33,715 bases of DNA from Nitrobacter sp. 62-13 (GCF_001896955.1 NZ_MKRN01000171.1:1-33715); one strand, 5' to 3'; positions 8,889 to 18,090 are shown, counted from the first letter of the stretch. Notes: generated from the letters alone by a model not told the origin. A program made the numbers and translations.

Positions 8889-9590
8889 CTAGCATCGTGC
8901 TTCGATCATCTTGCTGATCTCCGCGGGCTCGGCAAAGATCACATCCGCCCGGTCGCCCATCATGCCAGCAGGTAGCAATGCCGGCGTACCGCTTTGCGGA
9001 CCGTCTTTGCTGGAATCCGTCTTCAGCCGCAGATTGCGCTCCCAGAAGTGACGGGTCTTGCCGTCGGCCGTGGTCACGCGATAGGTGTCCCGGCAGTGGG
9101 TGATGCCAGTCACGTGCTGCGCGGGATCCGGATTCTTCAGATTGGGGATGCGACCGCCACCCATCATGCCGCTCTTCCCGTTCATGCGGTTTTCGGCGGT
9201 TCGCTTCGGCACAGCCCCCGGCTTGGTGGTCTCCTTGAGGAATGCCAACAGATCCGCGCGAACGCGTGAGTCCTTGATCCCCTGAAGGGCATCTCGTTGT
9301 GCGGCACCATGCGGGCAGGATCGGTCAACCAGGCATCGAGCGAGCGGTCGTCCCAAATGACGCCTGAAGCTTTCAGCGCATCGGAATAGCGCTCGAAGCT
9401 CGGCAAGCTTCCGGCCTTCCTCCCCCAGAGGTTTGCAAGACTTGGCCCCGTCAGGTTGCGGTCGGGCTCGACCGAGTGACATGCTGCACAGACGCGAACA
9501 TTCTGCTCCATGCGAGCTCCACTGTCCTGCTGCGCGCGCGCCGAGGAAGCGAGGCGGACAGTCCAGCGCCGCAAGTAGAATGCGATGCAT
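8889..9590 (-). pseudogene. c-type cytochrome gene with two frameshifts
   Basis: Reassembled across frames, this is an exported cytochrome c. It has a start MHRILLAAL with a strong ribosome site (GAGGAG), then a haem-binding CAACH inside RVCAACHSVEPDRNLTGPSL (about 9495-9435). It then runs DAWLTDPARMVPHNEMPF, and, in another frame, IKDSRVRADLLAFLKETTKP and a C-terminal extension to 8889. The first shift is in the GCGCGC tract near 9530-9540, between signal peptide and haem site. The second is near 9282, where MPF must join GIKD. Relatives probably read MPFAGIKD, so one base appears lost. As read it cannot make a full protein. Sequencing error in GC runs is the alternative. Confidence 0.7.
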
Positions 9591-9592
9591 GC

Positions 9593-9720
9593 TCAATCTC
9601 CTCGCCCTGAGAAGAACAGGTATTTGATTAAAGCTGCGGCCCCCAGGACCAGAACGATGACGACCAGAACCGCGATCAGCCCCATGCGCCCATCATTCCT
9701 GAGATCATGTCCTGCATCAT
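9593..9720 (-). pseudogene. Small membrane protein with a frameshift
   Basis: A strong ribosome site (GAGGTG) lies just ahead of ATG 9720, which opens MMQDMISGMMGAWG and then hits a stop. One base away the frame continues MGLIAVLVVIVLVLGAAALI followed by KYLFFSGRGD to TGA at 9593. The joined product would be a Met-rich N-terminus plus one transmembrane helix, a type often found beside Cus efflux genes. A one-base loss near 9690 explains the break. The downstream piece alone (ATG 9685, 30 residues) might still be translated. It sits between cusA and the cytochrome gene. Confidence 0.6.
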
Positions 9721-9728
9721 GGCTCACC

Positions 9729-12700
9729 TCATTCGGCCGGCTCCGGGATTCGGAGTTTCGTTATAGTTGCCTTGGCCGTGGAGAGCGGTTGTGGTCTAGC
9801 GGCGGGCGGCAACCTAAAGCCCTTGACCAGCCCGAAGATCGCCGGGATCACGATCAAGGTAAGCAATGTCGAGGAAATCATGCCGCCGATCATCGGCACC
9901 GCGATGCGCTGCATGATCTCGGACCCGGTGCCGGTGCTCCACATAATCGGCAGCAGTCCGGCCAGGATGGCGACGACCGTCATCATCTTCGGCCGGACGC
10001 GCTCGACCGCACCCTCCATTATAGCATCCCGCAGATCCTCACGGGTCAGCATCCGCCTCTCGGCGGCGCGGCGCTCCCTGATCTCCGCAAGCGCCTGGTT
10101 GAGATAGATCAGCATCACGACGCCGGTCTCGGCGGCGACGCCGGCGAGCGCGATGAAGCCGACGGCAACGGCGACCGAGAGATTGAAGTTGAGCCACCAC
10201 ATCAGCCAGAGCCCGCCGAGCAGCGCGAACGGCAGCGACAGCATGACGATCATGGTCTCGGTGACTGACCTGAAATTGAGGTACAATAAGAGGAAGATGA
10301 TCAGCAGCGTCGCCGGCACAACGATTTTCAGACGGGCTTCGGCCCGCTGCAGATACTCGTACTGGCCGCTCCAGACCACGTAGTAGCCGGACGGAAACTG
10401 GATGCTGGCCTGCACCGCCCGCTGCGCATCGGCGACGTAGCCGCCAAGGTCGCGGTCGCGGATATCGACGTAGACGTAGTTCGCAAGCTGCCCGTTTTCG
10501 GTTCGGATCGTGTTCGGCCCGCGCGTCAACTCGACCGTGGCGACCTCGCCGAGCGGCACGGCCCCGCCCGCCGGCATGGAAACAAGAATATCGCTCGCGA
10601 TGTTCTTCGGGCTATCCCTGAGATCGCGTGGATAGCGCATGTTGACCGTGAAGCGCTGGCGGCCCTCGACCGTCGTCGTCACCGTCTGTCCGCCAAGCGC
10701 GGCCGCAATCGTGTCCTGGACGTCCTGGACCATGATGCCGTAGCGCGCGAGCGCGGCCCGGTCGGGCGTGATTTCGAGATAATAGCCGCCGAGAGTCCGC
10801 TCAGCGTAAGCCGACGATGTGCCCGGGACGGATTTCAGCACGCGTTCGATCTGCTTGGACAGCCGGTCGATTTCGACGAGGTCGGTCCCAATCACCTTGA
10901 CACCGACCGGCGTGCGGATGCCGGTCGAGAGCATATCGATGCGCGCCTTGATCGGCATGGTCCAGGCATTGGAGACCCCTGGAAATTGCAGCTCCTTGTC
11001 CATCTCCGCGATCAAACTGTCGATGGTGACACCGGGCCGCCACTGCTGCTTCGGCTTGAGGTTGACTATGGTCTCGAACATTTCCGTCGGCGCCGGATCG
11101 GTTGCCGTCGAGGCCCGACCAGCTTTGCCATAGACGGACGCCACTTCCGGAAAAGACTTGATGATCCGGTCCTGCATCTGCATCAACTCGGCGGCCTTGG
11201 TCACGGATATGCCGGGCAGCGTTGTCGGCATATAGAGCAATGTGCCTTCATTCAGGTTCGGCATAAATTCGGTGCCAAGCTGTCGCGCTGGCCAGATGGT
11301 GGCAGCGAGCGCAGCGATTGCGAGCAGGATGACGAGTCTCTTCGCCTGCAAAACGCCCTTGATAACGGGACGGTAGATCCAAATCAGGAACCGATTGATG
11401 GGATTTCTGTGCTCCGGAACGATACGCCCACGGACAAAGATCACCATCAGCGCCGGCACCAGCGTGACCGACAGCAGCGCCGCCGCCGCCATCGCGAACG
11501 TCTTGGTGAAGGCGAGCGGGCTGAACAGACGACCTTCCTGCGATTCCAGCGTGAAGATCGGCATGAAGGAGACCGTGATGATCAAGAGGCTGAAGAACAG
11601 CGCCGGTCCGACCTCGGAGGCGGCGTCGATCAAGATTGCAATCCGCGATTTGCCTGGGCCCGCGCGCTCAAGGCGCTTGTGAGCGTTCTCGATCATGACG
11701 ATCGCAGCGTCCACCATGGCGCCGATCGCGATGGCGATACCGCCGAGGCTCATGATATTGGAGCCGATCCCCAGCAGCTTCATCGCGCCGAACGCCATCA
11801 ACACGCCGACCGGCAGCATCAGGATAGCGACGAGTGCGCTGCGGACGTGCAGCAGGAAGATGACGCAGACCAGTGCGACGACAAGGCTTTCCTCGACCAG
11901 CGTGTGTCTTAGGGTATCGATGGCGGCGTAAATCAGGCTTGACCGGTCATAGACCGGCACGATTTCGACCGATTTGGGCAGACTAGACGCAATCTCTTCG
12001 AAACGCTTCTTGACGTTCTCAATTACATCCAGCGCGTTGAGCCCGAAACGTTGCAGGACAACGCCGCCCGCGACTTCTCCCTCTCCGTTAAGCTCAGTGA
12101 TGCCGCGCCGCTCGTCCGGCCCAAGTTCGACCCTGGCGACGTCCTGCAGCAAGACCGGTGTGCCGCCGTCATTCTTGAGGACGATATTGCCGAGGTCGTT
12201 GATGCTCTTCAGATAGCCCTTGCCGCGGATGACGTACTCGAACTCGGACAGCTCGACTGTGCGCCCGCCGACGTCGGCGTTGCTGGCGCGGACAGCATCC
12301 CGAATCTTCGCTGTGGTGATACCGAGATTGCGCATCCGCTGCGGATCGAGAATGACGTTGTATTGCTTGACAAAGCCGCCGACGCTGGCGACTTCCGCGA
12401 CGCCTTCGGCCTTCGCCAACGCGAACTTGAGGTTCCAGTCCTGGATCGTCCGCGTGTCGGCCAGGTTCAGCTTCTTAGAGACCACTGCGTATTGGTAGAC
12501 CCAGCCGACGCCGGTCGCGTCCGGACCGATGGTCGGCGCCACGCCCGCAGGCAGCCGTGACGAAGCGCTGTTCAGGAATTCGAGGACCCGCGAACGCGCC
12601 CAGTAGATATCGGTGCCGTCCTCGAAAATCACATAGACGAACGAGACGCCGAAGAACGAGAAGCCGCGTACCACCTTGGATTTCGGCACCGTGAGCATGG

Positions 12701-12914
12701 CGGTCGCGAGCGGATAGGTAACTTGATCCTCGATCACCTGCGGCGCCTGCCCCGGGTCCTCGGTATAGATGATGACCTGCGTGTCGGAGAGATCGGGGAT
12801 GGCATCGAGCGGCAGATGGATCAGCGCGTAGATTCCGGCCGCAGTTGCAAAGCCAGCGCCGAACAGAACCAGCAGCAGGTTGCGTGCAGACCAGGCGATG
12901 ACACGGGAAATCAT
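9729..12914 (-). CDS. cusA: CusA-type heavy-metal RND efflux permease
   Basis: A 1061-residue inner-membrane RND pump of the heavy-metal (HME) family, expected to export Cu(I)/Ag(I) using proton flow through a CusCBA-type complex. Visible signatures are the N-terminal TM1 with LPLDAIPDLSD; the periplasmic TEDPGQAPQVIEDQVTYPL; the TM4 proton-relay segment IAIGAMVDAAIVMIEN; and a C-terminal block of TM helices. Two Met positions expected at the metal site (about M612 in TEMFET, M661 in RIDMLSTG) are present. The third position in RYGIMV appears to be Ile followed by Met, compared with RYGM in E. coli CusA as I recall it. ATG 12914 overlaps the cusB stop by 4 bp, so translation is probably coupled. 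No outer-membrane CusC gene is in the window. Confidence 0.95.
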   Translation of the reverse strand: MISRVIAWSARNLLLVLFGAGFATAAGIYALIHLPLDAIPDLSDTQVIIYTEDPGQAPQVIEDQVTYPLATAMLTVPKSKVVRGFSFFGVSFVYVIFEDGTDIYWARSRVLEFLNSASSRLPAGVAPTIGPDATGVGWVYQYAVVSKKLNLADTRTIQDWNLKFALAKAEGVAEVASVGGFVKQYNVILDPQRMRNLGITTAKIRDAVRASNADVGGRTVELSEFEYVIRGKGYLKSINDLGNIVLKNDGGTPVLLQDVARVELGPDERRGITELNGEGEVAGGVVLQRFGLNALDVIENVKKRFEEIASSLPKSVEIVPVYDRSSLIYAAIDTLRHTLVEESLVVALVCVIFLLHVRSALVAILMLPVGVLMAFGAMKLLGIGSNIMSLGGIAIAIGAMVDAAIVMIENAHKRLERAGPGKSRIAILIDAASEVGPALFFSLLIITVSFMPIFTLESQEGRLFSPLAFTKTFAMAAAALLSVTLVPALMVIFVRGRIVPEHRNPINRFLIWIYRPVIKGVLQAKRLVILLAIAALAATIWPARQLGTEFMPNLNEGTLLYMPTTLPGISVTKAAELMQMQDRIIKSFPEVASVYGKAGRASTATDPAPTEMFETIVNLKPKQQWRPGVTIDSLIAEMDKELQFPGVSNAWTMPIKARIDMLSTGIRTPVGVKVIGTDLVEIDRLSKQIERVLKSVPGTSSAYAERTLGGYYLEITPDRAALARYGIMVQDVQDTIAAALGGQTVTTTVEGRQRFTVNMRYPRDLRDSPKNIASDILVSMPAGGAVPLGEVATVELTRGPNTIRTENGQLANYVYVDIRDRDLGGYVADAQRAVQASIQFPSGYYVVWSGQYEYLQRAEARLKIVVPATLLIIFLLLYLNFRSVTETMIVMLSLPFALLGGLWLMWWLNFNLSVAVAVGFIALAGVAAETGVVMLIYLNQALAEIRERRAAERRMLTREDLRDAIMEGAVERVRPKMMTVVAILAGLLPIMWSTGTGSEIMQRIAVPMIGGMISSTLLTLIVIPAIFGLVKGFRLPPAARPQPLSTAKATITKLRIPEPAE

Positions 12915-14362
12915 CGGTGTTCTCCCATGTTCTTCGCAACGCCCGATGTCGCTGCCGGCGGCAGCGCGTCCAACTCCCCAAAGCCCTGCAATGCCGCCTT
13001 CAGATTGCTCTCGGCATCGATCAGGAAGTTGGCCGACGTGACGACCGCTTCTCCTTCTCTGACGCCGTCGGTGATCTCGATGTAGCCGCCGCCATGACGG
13101 CCGAGTTTGACCTGGCGCGGCTCGAAACGGCCTTCGCCCTTATCGACCAAGACAGCCTGATGCGTACCGTCGTTGAGAACGGCGCTCTCCGGCATGGCCA
13201 GCACCGGCTCCGGCGGGCCGGTTTCGATTTCCGTGTCGACGTACATCTCCGGCCGCAGCACTTCGTCCGGATTGGCAAGCTCGACGCGGATGCGCGCCGT
13301 GCGGGTCTGGGCGTTCAGGTGCGGGTAGATGAGCGCCACGGTCCCCGTAAAAGTCCTGCCGCCCAAACCCCGAGGTTTGATCGTCACCTTCGTTCCGACC
13401 GAGACCTGGCTGAGATCGCGCTCCGCGATATCAATGAGGACCCAGACGACACGGTGATCGGAAATCCTGAACAGCACGTCGCCGGGAGCCGCCCGCATCC
13501 CGTTCACTGCATTGCGTTCGACGATGTCACCATCCTGCGGCGCGAGCCAGGGAATGGAGAGCGAGATTTCGCGGGTGCGCTCAAGTTCCCTGATGGCCGG
13601 ATCGGGAGCATCCAGGTTCTCCAATCTCCGACGAGCGCCCTTCCACTCCTTTCCCGTTACGCCTGCCTTGATGGCGGAAAGATAATCCGCGGCGGCATTG
13701 GAGAGTGCCGGACTATACACGTTCATCAGCACCTGCCCTTTGTGAACGTGATCCCCGGTCGTGACGTTGGCCACGCTCTCGACAAATCCCTCAAAGCGCA
13801 GCGCGACCACCGAGACGCGCCGCTCGTCCTCCTGGATCGTGCCGGGTGCTCGGATCAGCGATGTGATGGACCGCCTCACCACGGGCTCAGTTCTGACACC
13901 CGTGCGTTGGATCTTGCCCGGCGAGAGCTTGACGGAGCCGTCGTCGGTATCCTCGCCTTCGTAGACGGGGACGTAGTCCATCCCCATCGAATCCTTTTTC
14001 GGCACCGGCGAGGTGTCCGGCAGGCCCATCGGATTCCGGTAGTATTTGATCTTGCGCTCGGCCGTGGCGTCGGCGGCTTTGGTCTGCGCCGCGGACTCCT
14101 CGGATTCGTCGAAACTGAGGTCCGCGTTGGCCGGCACCGCGCGCCAGGCGCGTCCGTCCGGCGTTCTCTTCGGCGTCAGCGAGTAGAACGGTTTCCCGTC
14201 CGGATCCTGGTAGTAGATCGTCGCGCCACCCTCCGATGCGCCGGCCGACGACGTGGCCGTTCCAGCGAACGGCTTTGCCCACGGGGGTGCCCTCTCAAGC
14301 AAAGCGGCGCCGGCCGCTGCGCAAATCGCAGCGGCCGCGCCCATGGCGACGGCGCGTTTCAT
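12911..14362 (-). CDS. cusB: CusB-type periplasmic adaptor (membrane fusion protein)
   Basis: A 483-residue RND adaptor linking the CusA pump to an outer-membrane channel. The N-terminus (MKRAVAMGAAAAICAAAG) is a signal or anchor helix. Two heavy-metal-binding-type segments follow: IYYQDPDGKPFYSLTPKRTP near residues 49-68 and YYRNPMGLPDTSPVPKKDSM near 107-126. The lipoyl/hairpin region comes next (VTTGDHVHKGQVLMNVYSP), then beta-barrel and membrane-proximal parts (LPESAVLND-like AMPESAVLND, and GVREGEAVVTSANFLIDAES). It overlaps the upstream FixH-like gene (ATGA) and the downstream cusA by 4 bp each, which fixes the start. Copper/silver specificity is inferred from the partner pump. Confidence 0.93.
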   Translation of the reverse strand: MKRAVAMGAAAAICAAAGAALLERAPPWAKPFAGTATSSAGASEGGATIYYQDPDGKPFYSLTPKRTPDGRAWRAVPANADLSFDESEESAAQTKAADATAERKIKYYRNPMGLPDTSPVPKKDSMGMDYVPVYEGEDTDDGSVKLSPGKIQRTGVRTEPVVRRSITSLIRAPGTIQEDERRVSVVALRFEGFVESVANVTTGDHVHKGQVLMNVYSPALSNAAADYLSAIKAGVTGKEWKGARRRLENLDAPDPAIRELERTREISLSIPWLAPQDGDIVERNAVNGMRAAPGDVLFRISDHRVVWVLIDIAERDLSQVSVGTKVTIKPRGLGGRTFTGTVALIYPHLNAQTRTARIRVELANPDEVLRPEMYVDTEIETGPPEPVLAMPESAVLNDGTHQAVLVDKGEGRFEPRQVKLGRHGGGYIEITDGVREGEAVVTSANFLIDAESNLKAALQGFGELDALPPAATSGVAKNMGEHR

Positions 14363-14766
14363 TGCTGCGCCGTGACGACGAGCTTGCTTTCGACGCTGCC
14401 GGTCTCACCCTGCACTTTGGCGCCGAGCGACAACTGCCAACGACCCGCCATGCCGAAGTTGGCCTTGAAGCGGTAAGTCCCCCGCTCCGTGCTCGGCACC
14501 GAGGTCACCTTGGTGACCATCTCCTGCATGCCGTCCGGAGCCATATCCAAGCGGCTCGCGAAGATGACAGCGTCTGACACGGGCTTACCGGTCTTCTTGT
14601 TCATCAGCCTGACCGTAACGATCCTGTCGGCGCCGGCCTGGACGGTCGGCTCGACGAGCTGGAATTCGTAGTCATTGATATCGGCGAATGCGAGCTTCGG
14701 TGCCCCCATGACCGAAACGCCGATCAGCGCGGCGGCGACCGCACGCGCGGCAGTGCTAGTCTTCAT
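14359..14766 (-). CDS. FixH/YtkA-like exported protein
   Basis: A 135-residue periplasmic protein: signal peptide (MKTSTAARAVAAALIGVSVM... ending LAFA), then an Ig-like FixH/YtkA domain. Typical features are RIVTVRLMNKKTGKPVSDAV, a Met-rich stretch DMAPDGMQEMVTKV, and GTYRFKANFGMAGRWQLSL. Relatives accompany copper export or haem-copper oxidase assembly genes. ATG 14766 is chosen because GAGGAAAAG lies close upstream; an in-frame ATG at 14796 has no comparable site. It overlaps cusB by 4 bp, so it is part of the same operon. The exact function is not known. Confidence 0.8.
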   Translation of the reverse strand: MKTSTAARAVAAALIGVSVMGAPKLAFADINDYEFQLVEPTVQAGADRIVTVRLMNKKTGKPVSDAVIFASRLDMAPDGMQEMVTKVTSVPSTERGTYRFKANFGMAGRWQLSLGAKVQGETGSVESKLVVTAQQ

Positions 14767-14868
14767 GATTTCTTTTCCTCGAAATGTCTGATGCACCGCG
14801 GTAGCGGCATACGACGACGCGCCCAGCCTCGACAGCCGCGCGTCAACGTTCCGACGCCCGAGCGCCGG

Positions 14869-15234
14869 TCAGACGATGGTTCGAGGCGGGTGATCCGGAG
14901 GATGTTCACCGAGCCCATCGATCAGCAGATCGTCAGGCAGCGCGAATGCGCTACGTACGAAATCGCGATCGAGCAGCGCGGCGGCGCCGTGTGGAGTCGG
15001 CATGGTGACCGTTAGCATGCAGAGTGCGATGAATGGACACGAGCCGCAGTCCATGGCCTTGTGGTCCTGCGCGTCGGCGCAGCACGGCATATCGTTCAGC
15101 ATGCCTTGCGCGTCTGCCATCTGCATCGCGCCCATCGAATGTCCCGTCGCCGCCGGTGTCACCAGCGGCGCGACCGTCAGTCCCGCGGTCACAAGGACCG
15201 CGAGCAGGAACCTGAGGAATCGGCGAGCATTCAT
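14869..15234 (-). CDS. Exported Cys/Met-rich small protein
   Basis: A 121-residue protein with a signal peptide (MNARRFLRFLLAVLVTAGLT...), then a Met/His region (HSMGAMQMADAQGML). Clustered cysteines follow (MPCCADAQDHKAMDCGSCPF), then a proline-rich tail (EHPPDHPPR). It resembles short DUF2946-like exported proteins at the head of copper operons, so periplasmic metal binding is plausible. This is inference; I do not recognise a named family with certainty. It is the first gene of the minus-strand cus operon, about 100 bp ahead of the FixH-like gene. Confidence 0.7.
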   Translation of the reverse strand: MNARRFLRFLLAVLVTAGLTVAPLVTPAATGHSMGAMQMADAQGMLNDMPCCADAQDHKAMDCGSCPFIALCMLTVTMPTPHGAAALLDRDFVRSAFALPDDLLIDGLGEHPPDHPPRTIV

Positions 15235-15478
15235 GGCATCACACTCTCACAGGGACGGAATGCTGGAAAGTGCCCCGGTTCACAAATGCGCGAGCCGGGC
15301 GCCGGATGGTTAACTTTCCAAAACGGTCAGCCGATTGCTTCCTTGCCCGCCCGCACCGCCTACGCCGGTACGTGTCCCTCAAGAACGTAGCCGCCCACCA
15401 CTGTATGGCACGCGGCCAGATCGGCCGCGGCGCCCGGTGAAGGAGATTGACGGCGGCACGAAGAAAGAACCACTCTCG

Positions 15479-17614
15479 CTATTTGGAGGAACCGTGCGTC
15501 AGCAACCGCAAAGCGTTCGCCGTCACGAGCACCGTCGCTCCCGTATCAGCTAAGATCGCCATCCAGAGTGGTGTCGCGCCGAACAGTGTGGTGATGAGAA
15601 AAACGCTTTTGAGCCCGATCGCCAGCGCGATGTTCTGCCAGATGTTGAAAAGGGTCGCCCGCGATAGCACGATCAGTTCGGCGACGCCGCCGACGCGGTT
15701 CTTCAGCAGGGCTGCATCCGCGGTCTCCAATGCGATATCCGTACCGCTCCCCATGGCAACACCTACCGACGAAGCCGCAAGAGCAGGCGCGTCGTTGATG
15801 CCGTCTCCCACCATGGCGATCGGACCGTCGTTCTGATAAGCTGCAATCGCGGCGAGCTTGGCGTAAGGCAGCAGATCGGCCCTAGTCTCAAGCCCCAGGG
15901 CACCACCGATTGCAGCCGCAGTCCGAGCGTTATCACCCGTCAGCATCACAGCACGAACGCCGAGCGTGCGTAGCTTCGCAAGGCCATCAGCGGCGTCAGG
16001 ACGCGGCTCGTCGCGCAGCGCGATCAGTCCAATCAGATGCTGACTCTCGCAAACCACAACGACGGTCTTCCCTTGGCCTTCGAGGACTTCGATCTGGTTC
16101 TTTACATCCTTCGGCACCGCGCCTTGCTCTGCGGCATGGCGGGGCGACTCGACCGAAACGAAGCCGGACTTGAGGCGGGCCATCATCGCCTTGCCGGGGG
16201 TCGCGATCCCGCCGCCGAAGGCTTTGGGGATCTCGAGACCCTGCTTTTCGGCCTCGGCGACGATGGCTATCCCGAGCGGATGGCTAGAGCTGCGCTCAAC
16301 GGCAGCGGATTTTGCCAGGACGTCATCTTTGCTCCCCTCGACCGCAATGACGTCGGTGACCTGAGGTCGGCCGACCGTCAGCGTGCCGGTCTTGTCGAAA
16401 GCAACAGTTCTGACCTTGCCGAGCATCTCTAAAGCAGCGCCCCCTTTGACGAGGAGGCCGCGCCGCGCGCCGCTTGCCAAGCCAGACGCGATTGCGGCCG
16501 GAGTGGAGATCACCAACGCGCAGGGACAGGCGATCAACAGCACTGCCAATCCGCGGTAGATCCAGGTGAACCAGTCAGCGCCAGTCAGCAGCGGAGGGAC
16601 GAGGACGACGAGCGCCGATACGGCCATGGCCGCCGGCGTGTACCACTGGCTGAAGCGATCGATGAAGCGAGCTATCGGTGCCTTCGAACCCTGTGCCTCC
16701 TCCACCATATGCACGATGCGGGCAATCGTGTTGTCGGCGGCCGTCCGCGTGATCTCGACGCGCAGCCCGCCATTGGCATTGATGCTACCGGCGTAGATCG
16801 TCGCGCCTGGCCCCTTGCTGACCGGGACCGATTCACCGGTCACTGGCGCCTCGTTGACCTCCGATGTGCCTTGGATCACTGTTCCGTCCGAGGGCACACG
16901 ATCACCGGGACGCACAATCACGGTGTCGCCGATGACCAGATCTCCCACGGGCACCGTCTCGACATTCGAGCCGCTTTGGCGGAGCGCCGTGCGCGGCACG
17001 AGATCGATCATGGATTCGATGCCAGCACGCACGCGGCCGGCCGCGACACCCTCCAGCAACTCGCCCACCGCAAACAGGAACACGACGACAGCAGCCTCGC
17101 CTGCTTGGCCGATCACGACAGCACCGATCGTGGCGATCGACATCAGCATCTCAATGCTAAACAGCGTGCCCGACAACGCGCCGACGATCGCGCGCCGGCT
17201 GATCGGGACCAAGCCGACCAGCGCCGCAGCGATGTAGGCACCGTGTGACCAGCTCGGTTCGACATACGACACGGCAAAAGCAAGTATCAGCAAGGCGCCG
17301 GTGCCGATTACCAGCCGCCCTATCGACGACGACCACCAGGTGAGATTCGTCGCCTCACGAACATCAATGTGCGGCCCGGAAGTGGCCGACTTAGACGGAT
17401 CCAATAGTGCGTATCCAAGCGCCCTGATCTTGGCTTCGATCGCTTGCCGAGAGGTGCGGTCTTCATCGACCACCAGCGAAAGCGACTGCAGGCTGTAGTT
17501 GACGTCGATATCGCTGACACCCGGCAGGCGCGTCATCGCGGTCTCGATTTTTAGGGCACAGGCGCCGCAATCCATGCCTTCAACACGCAATTTCAAAGAG
17601 ATGGTAGAAGCCAT
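15479..17614 (-). CDS. zntA: ZntA/CadA-type P1B ATPase (Zn/Cd/Pb export)
   Basis: A 711-residue inner-membrane metal ATPase. It has an N-terminal HMA domain with GMDCGAC (C16, C19); TM helices; actuator TGES in APVTGESVPVSKG; transmembrane CPC (IACPCALV near residue 363); phosphorylation site FDKTGTLT (near 405); and hinge VGDGINDAPAL (near 602). The C-terminal pair GLKSVFL and LADTGATVLVTANALRLL carries the Lys and Asp typical of P1B-2 pumps, which export Zn, Cd and Pb. The frame is open upstream to 17650, but that overlaps the promoter. ATG 17614 with GAGG about 7 nt upstream is preferred. It is divergent from a MerR-type regulator. Confidence 0.93.
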   Translation of the reverse strand: MASTISLKLRVEGMDCGACALKIETAMTRLPGVSDIDVNYSLQSLSLVVDEDRTSRQAIEAKIRALGYALLDPSKSATSGPHIDVREATNLTWWSSSIGRLVIGTGALLILAFAVSYVEPSWSHGAYIAAALVGLVPISRRAIVGALSGTLFSIEMLMSIATIGAVVIGQAGEAAVVVFLFAVGELLEGVAAGRVRAGIESMIDLVPRTALRQSGSNVETVPVGDLVIGDTVIVRPGDRVPSDGTVIQGTSEVNEAPVTGESVPVSKGPGATIYAGSINANGGLRVEITRTAADNTIARIVHMVEEAQGSKAPIARFIDRFSQWYTPAAMAVSALVVLVPPLLTGADWFTWIYRGLAVLLIACPCALVISTPAAIASGLASGARRGLLVKGGAALEMLGKVRTVAFDKTGTLTVGRPQVTDVIAVEGSKDDVLAKSAAVERSSSHPLGIAIVAEAEKQGLEIPKAFGGGIATPGKAMMARLKSGFVSVESPRHAAEQGAVPKDVKNQIEVLEGQGKTVVVVCESQHLIGLIALRDEPRPDAADGLAKLRTLGVRAVMLTGDNARTAAAIGGALGLETRADLLPYAKLAAIAAYQNDGPIAMVGDGINDAPALAASSVGVAMGSGTDIALETADAALLKNRVGGVAELIVLSRATLFNIWQNIALAIGLKSVFLITTLFGATPLWMAILADTGATVLVTANALRLLTHGSSK

Positions 17615-17647
17615 GGGCATCACCTCGACAGGTCCGACGTGACCACC

Positions 17648-17678
17648 CATATGGACCCTGTAGTAACTACAGGGTCAA
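17648..17678 (-). promoter_or_regulatory. MerR-type operator and 19-bp-spaced promoter for the P1B ATPase
   Basis: On the minus strand, -35 TTGACC (17678-17673) and -10 CATATG (17653-17648) are separated by 19 bp. The spacer is almost wholly a perfect inverted repeat: GACCCTGTAGT, one central base, ACTACAGGGTC (17654-17676). Over-long spacers with a central dyad are the hallmark of MerR-controlled promoters, where the metal-bound regulator untwists the DNA. The regulator's own ATG is only 6 bp beyond the dyad, so it is probably autoregulated from the same site. Confidence 0.9.
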
Positions 17679-17682
17679 GGCT

Positions 17683-18090
17683 ATGACGGGCGATTACCTG
17701 GCGATCGGCGAGTTGGGGCGAAGAACGGGCACCAAGGTCGAGACCATCCGCTATTACGAGCGGATCGGGCTGTTTGCTGCGCCGGGCCGGACAGCCGGCA
17801 ACTACCGCGCTTACGGCCCGGCGCACGTAAATCGGCTGAGCTTCATCCGGCGCTCACGAGACCTCGGGTTTTCGCTCGATCAAATTCGTGCATTGCTCGA
17901 TTTGGCCGACCAGCGCGACCGATCTTGCGACGCCGTCGATGTCATCGCCAGAGAGCACCTGGCCGAGGTCGACCGAAAGATCGCTGACTTGCGAGCACTA
18001 CGTCGCGAACTCGACAGCATGATCGCTCAATGCCGCTGTGGGACAGTCGCCGACTGTCGGATCATCGAAGCTCTGTCGCCGCAAAGCTAG
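17683..18090 (+). CDS. MerR-family Zn/Cd/Pb-responsive regulator (ZntR/CadR-like)
   Basis: A 135-residue DNA-binding metal sensor. The N-terminal winged helix carries AIGELGRRTGTKVETIRYYE (residues 7-26) and RLSFIRRSRDLGFSLDQIR, followed by a dimer helix. The metal-binding cysteines fit the ZntR pattern: C82 (RSCDAV) and the C-terminal loop C117, C119 and C125 in CRCGTVADC. It should hold the divergent ATPase promoter in check and activate it on binding Zn, Cd or Pb. It is transcribed away from the ATPase over a shared operator. A canonical ribosome site is not obvious; AAGG lies 3-4 nt ahead of the ATG. Confidence 0.92.
   Translation: MTGDYLAIGELGRRTGTKVETIRYYERIGLFAAPGRTAGNYRAYGPAHVNRLSFIRRSRDLGFSLDQIRALLDLADQRDRSCDAVDVIAREHLAEVDRKIADLRALRRELDSMIAQCRCGTVADCRIIEALSPQS

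Noticed and set aside
12917-14476. 519-codon plus-strand open frame opposite cusB
   Set aside because: Antisense to a strongly supported gene; His/Arg/Asp-rich composition is typical of a GC-rich shadow frame.
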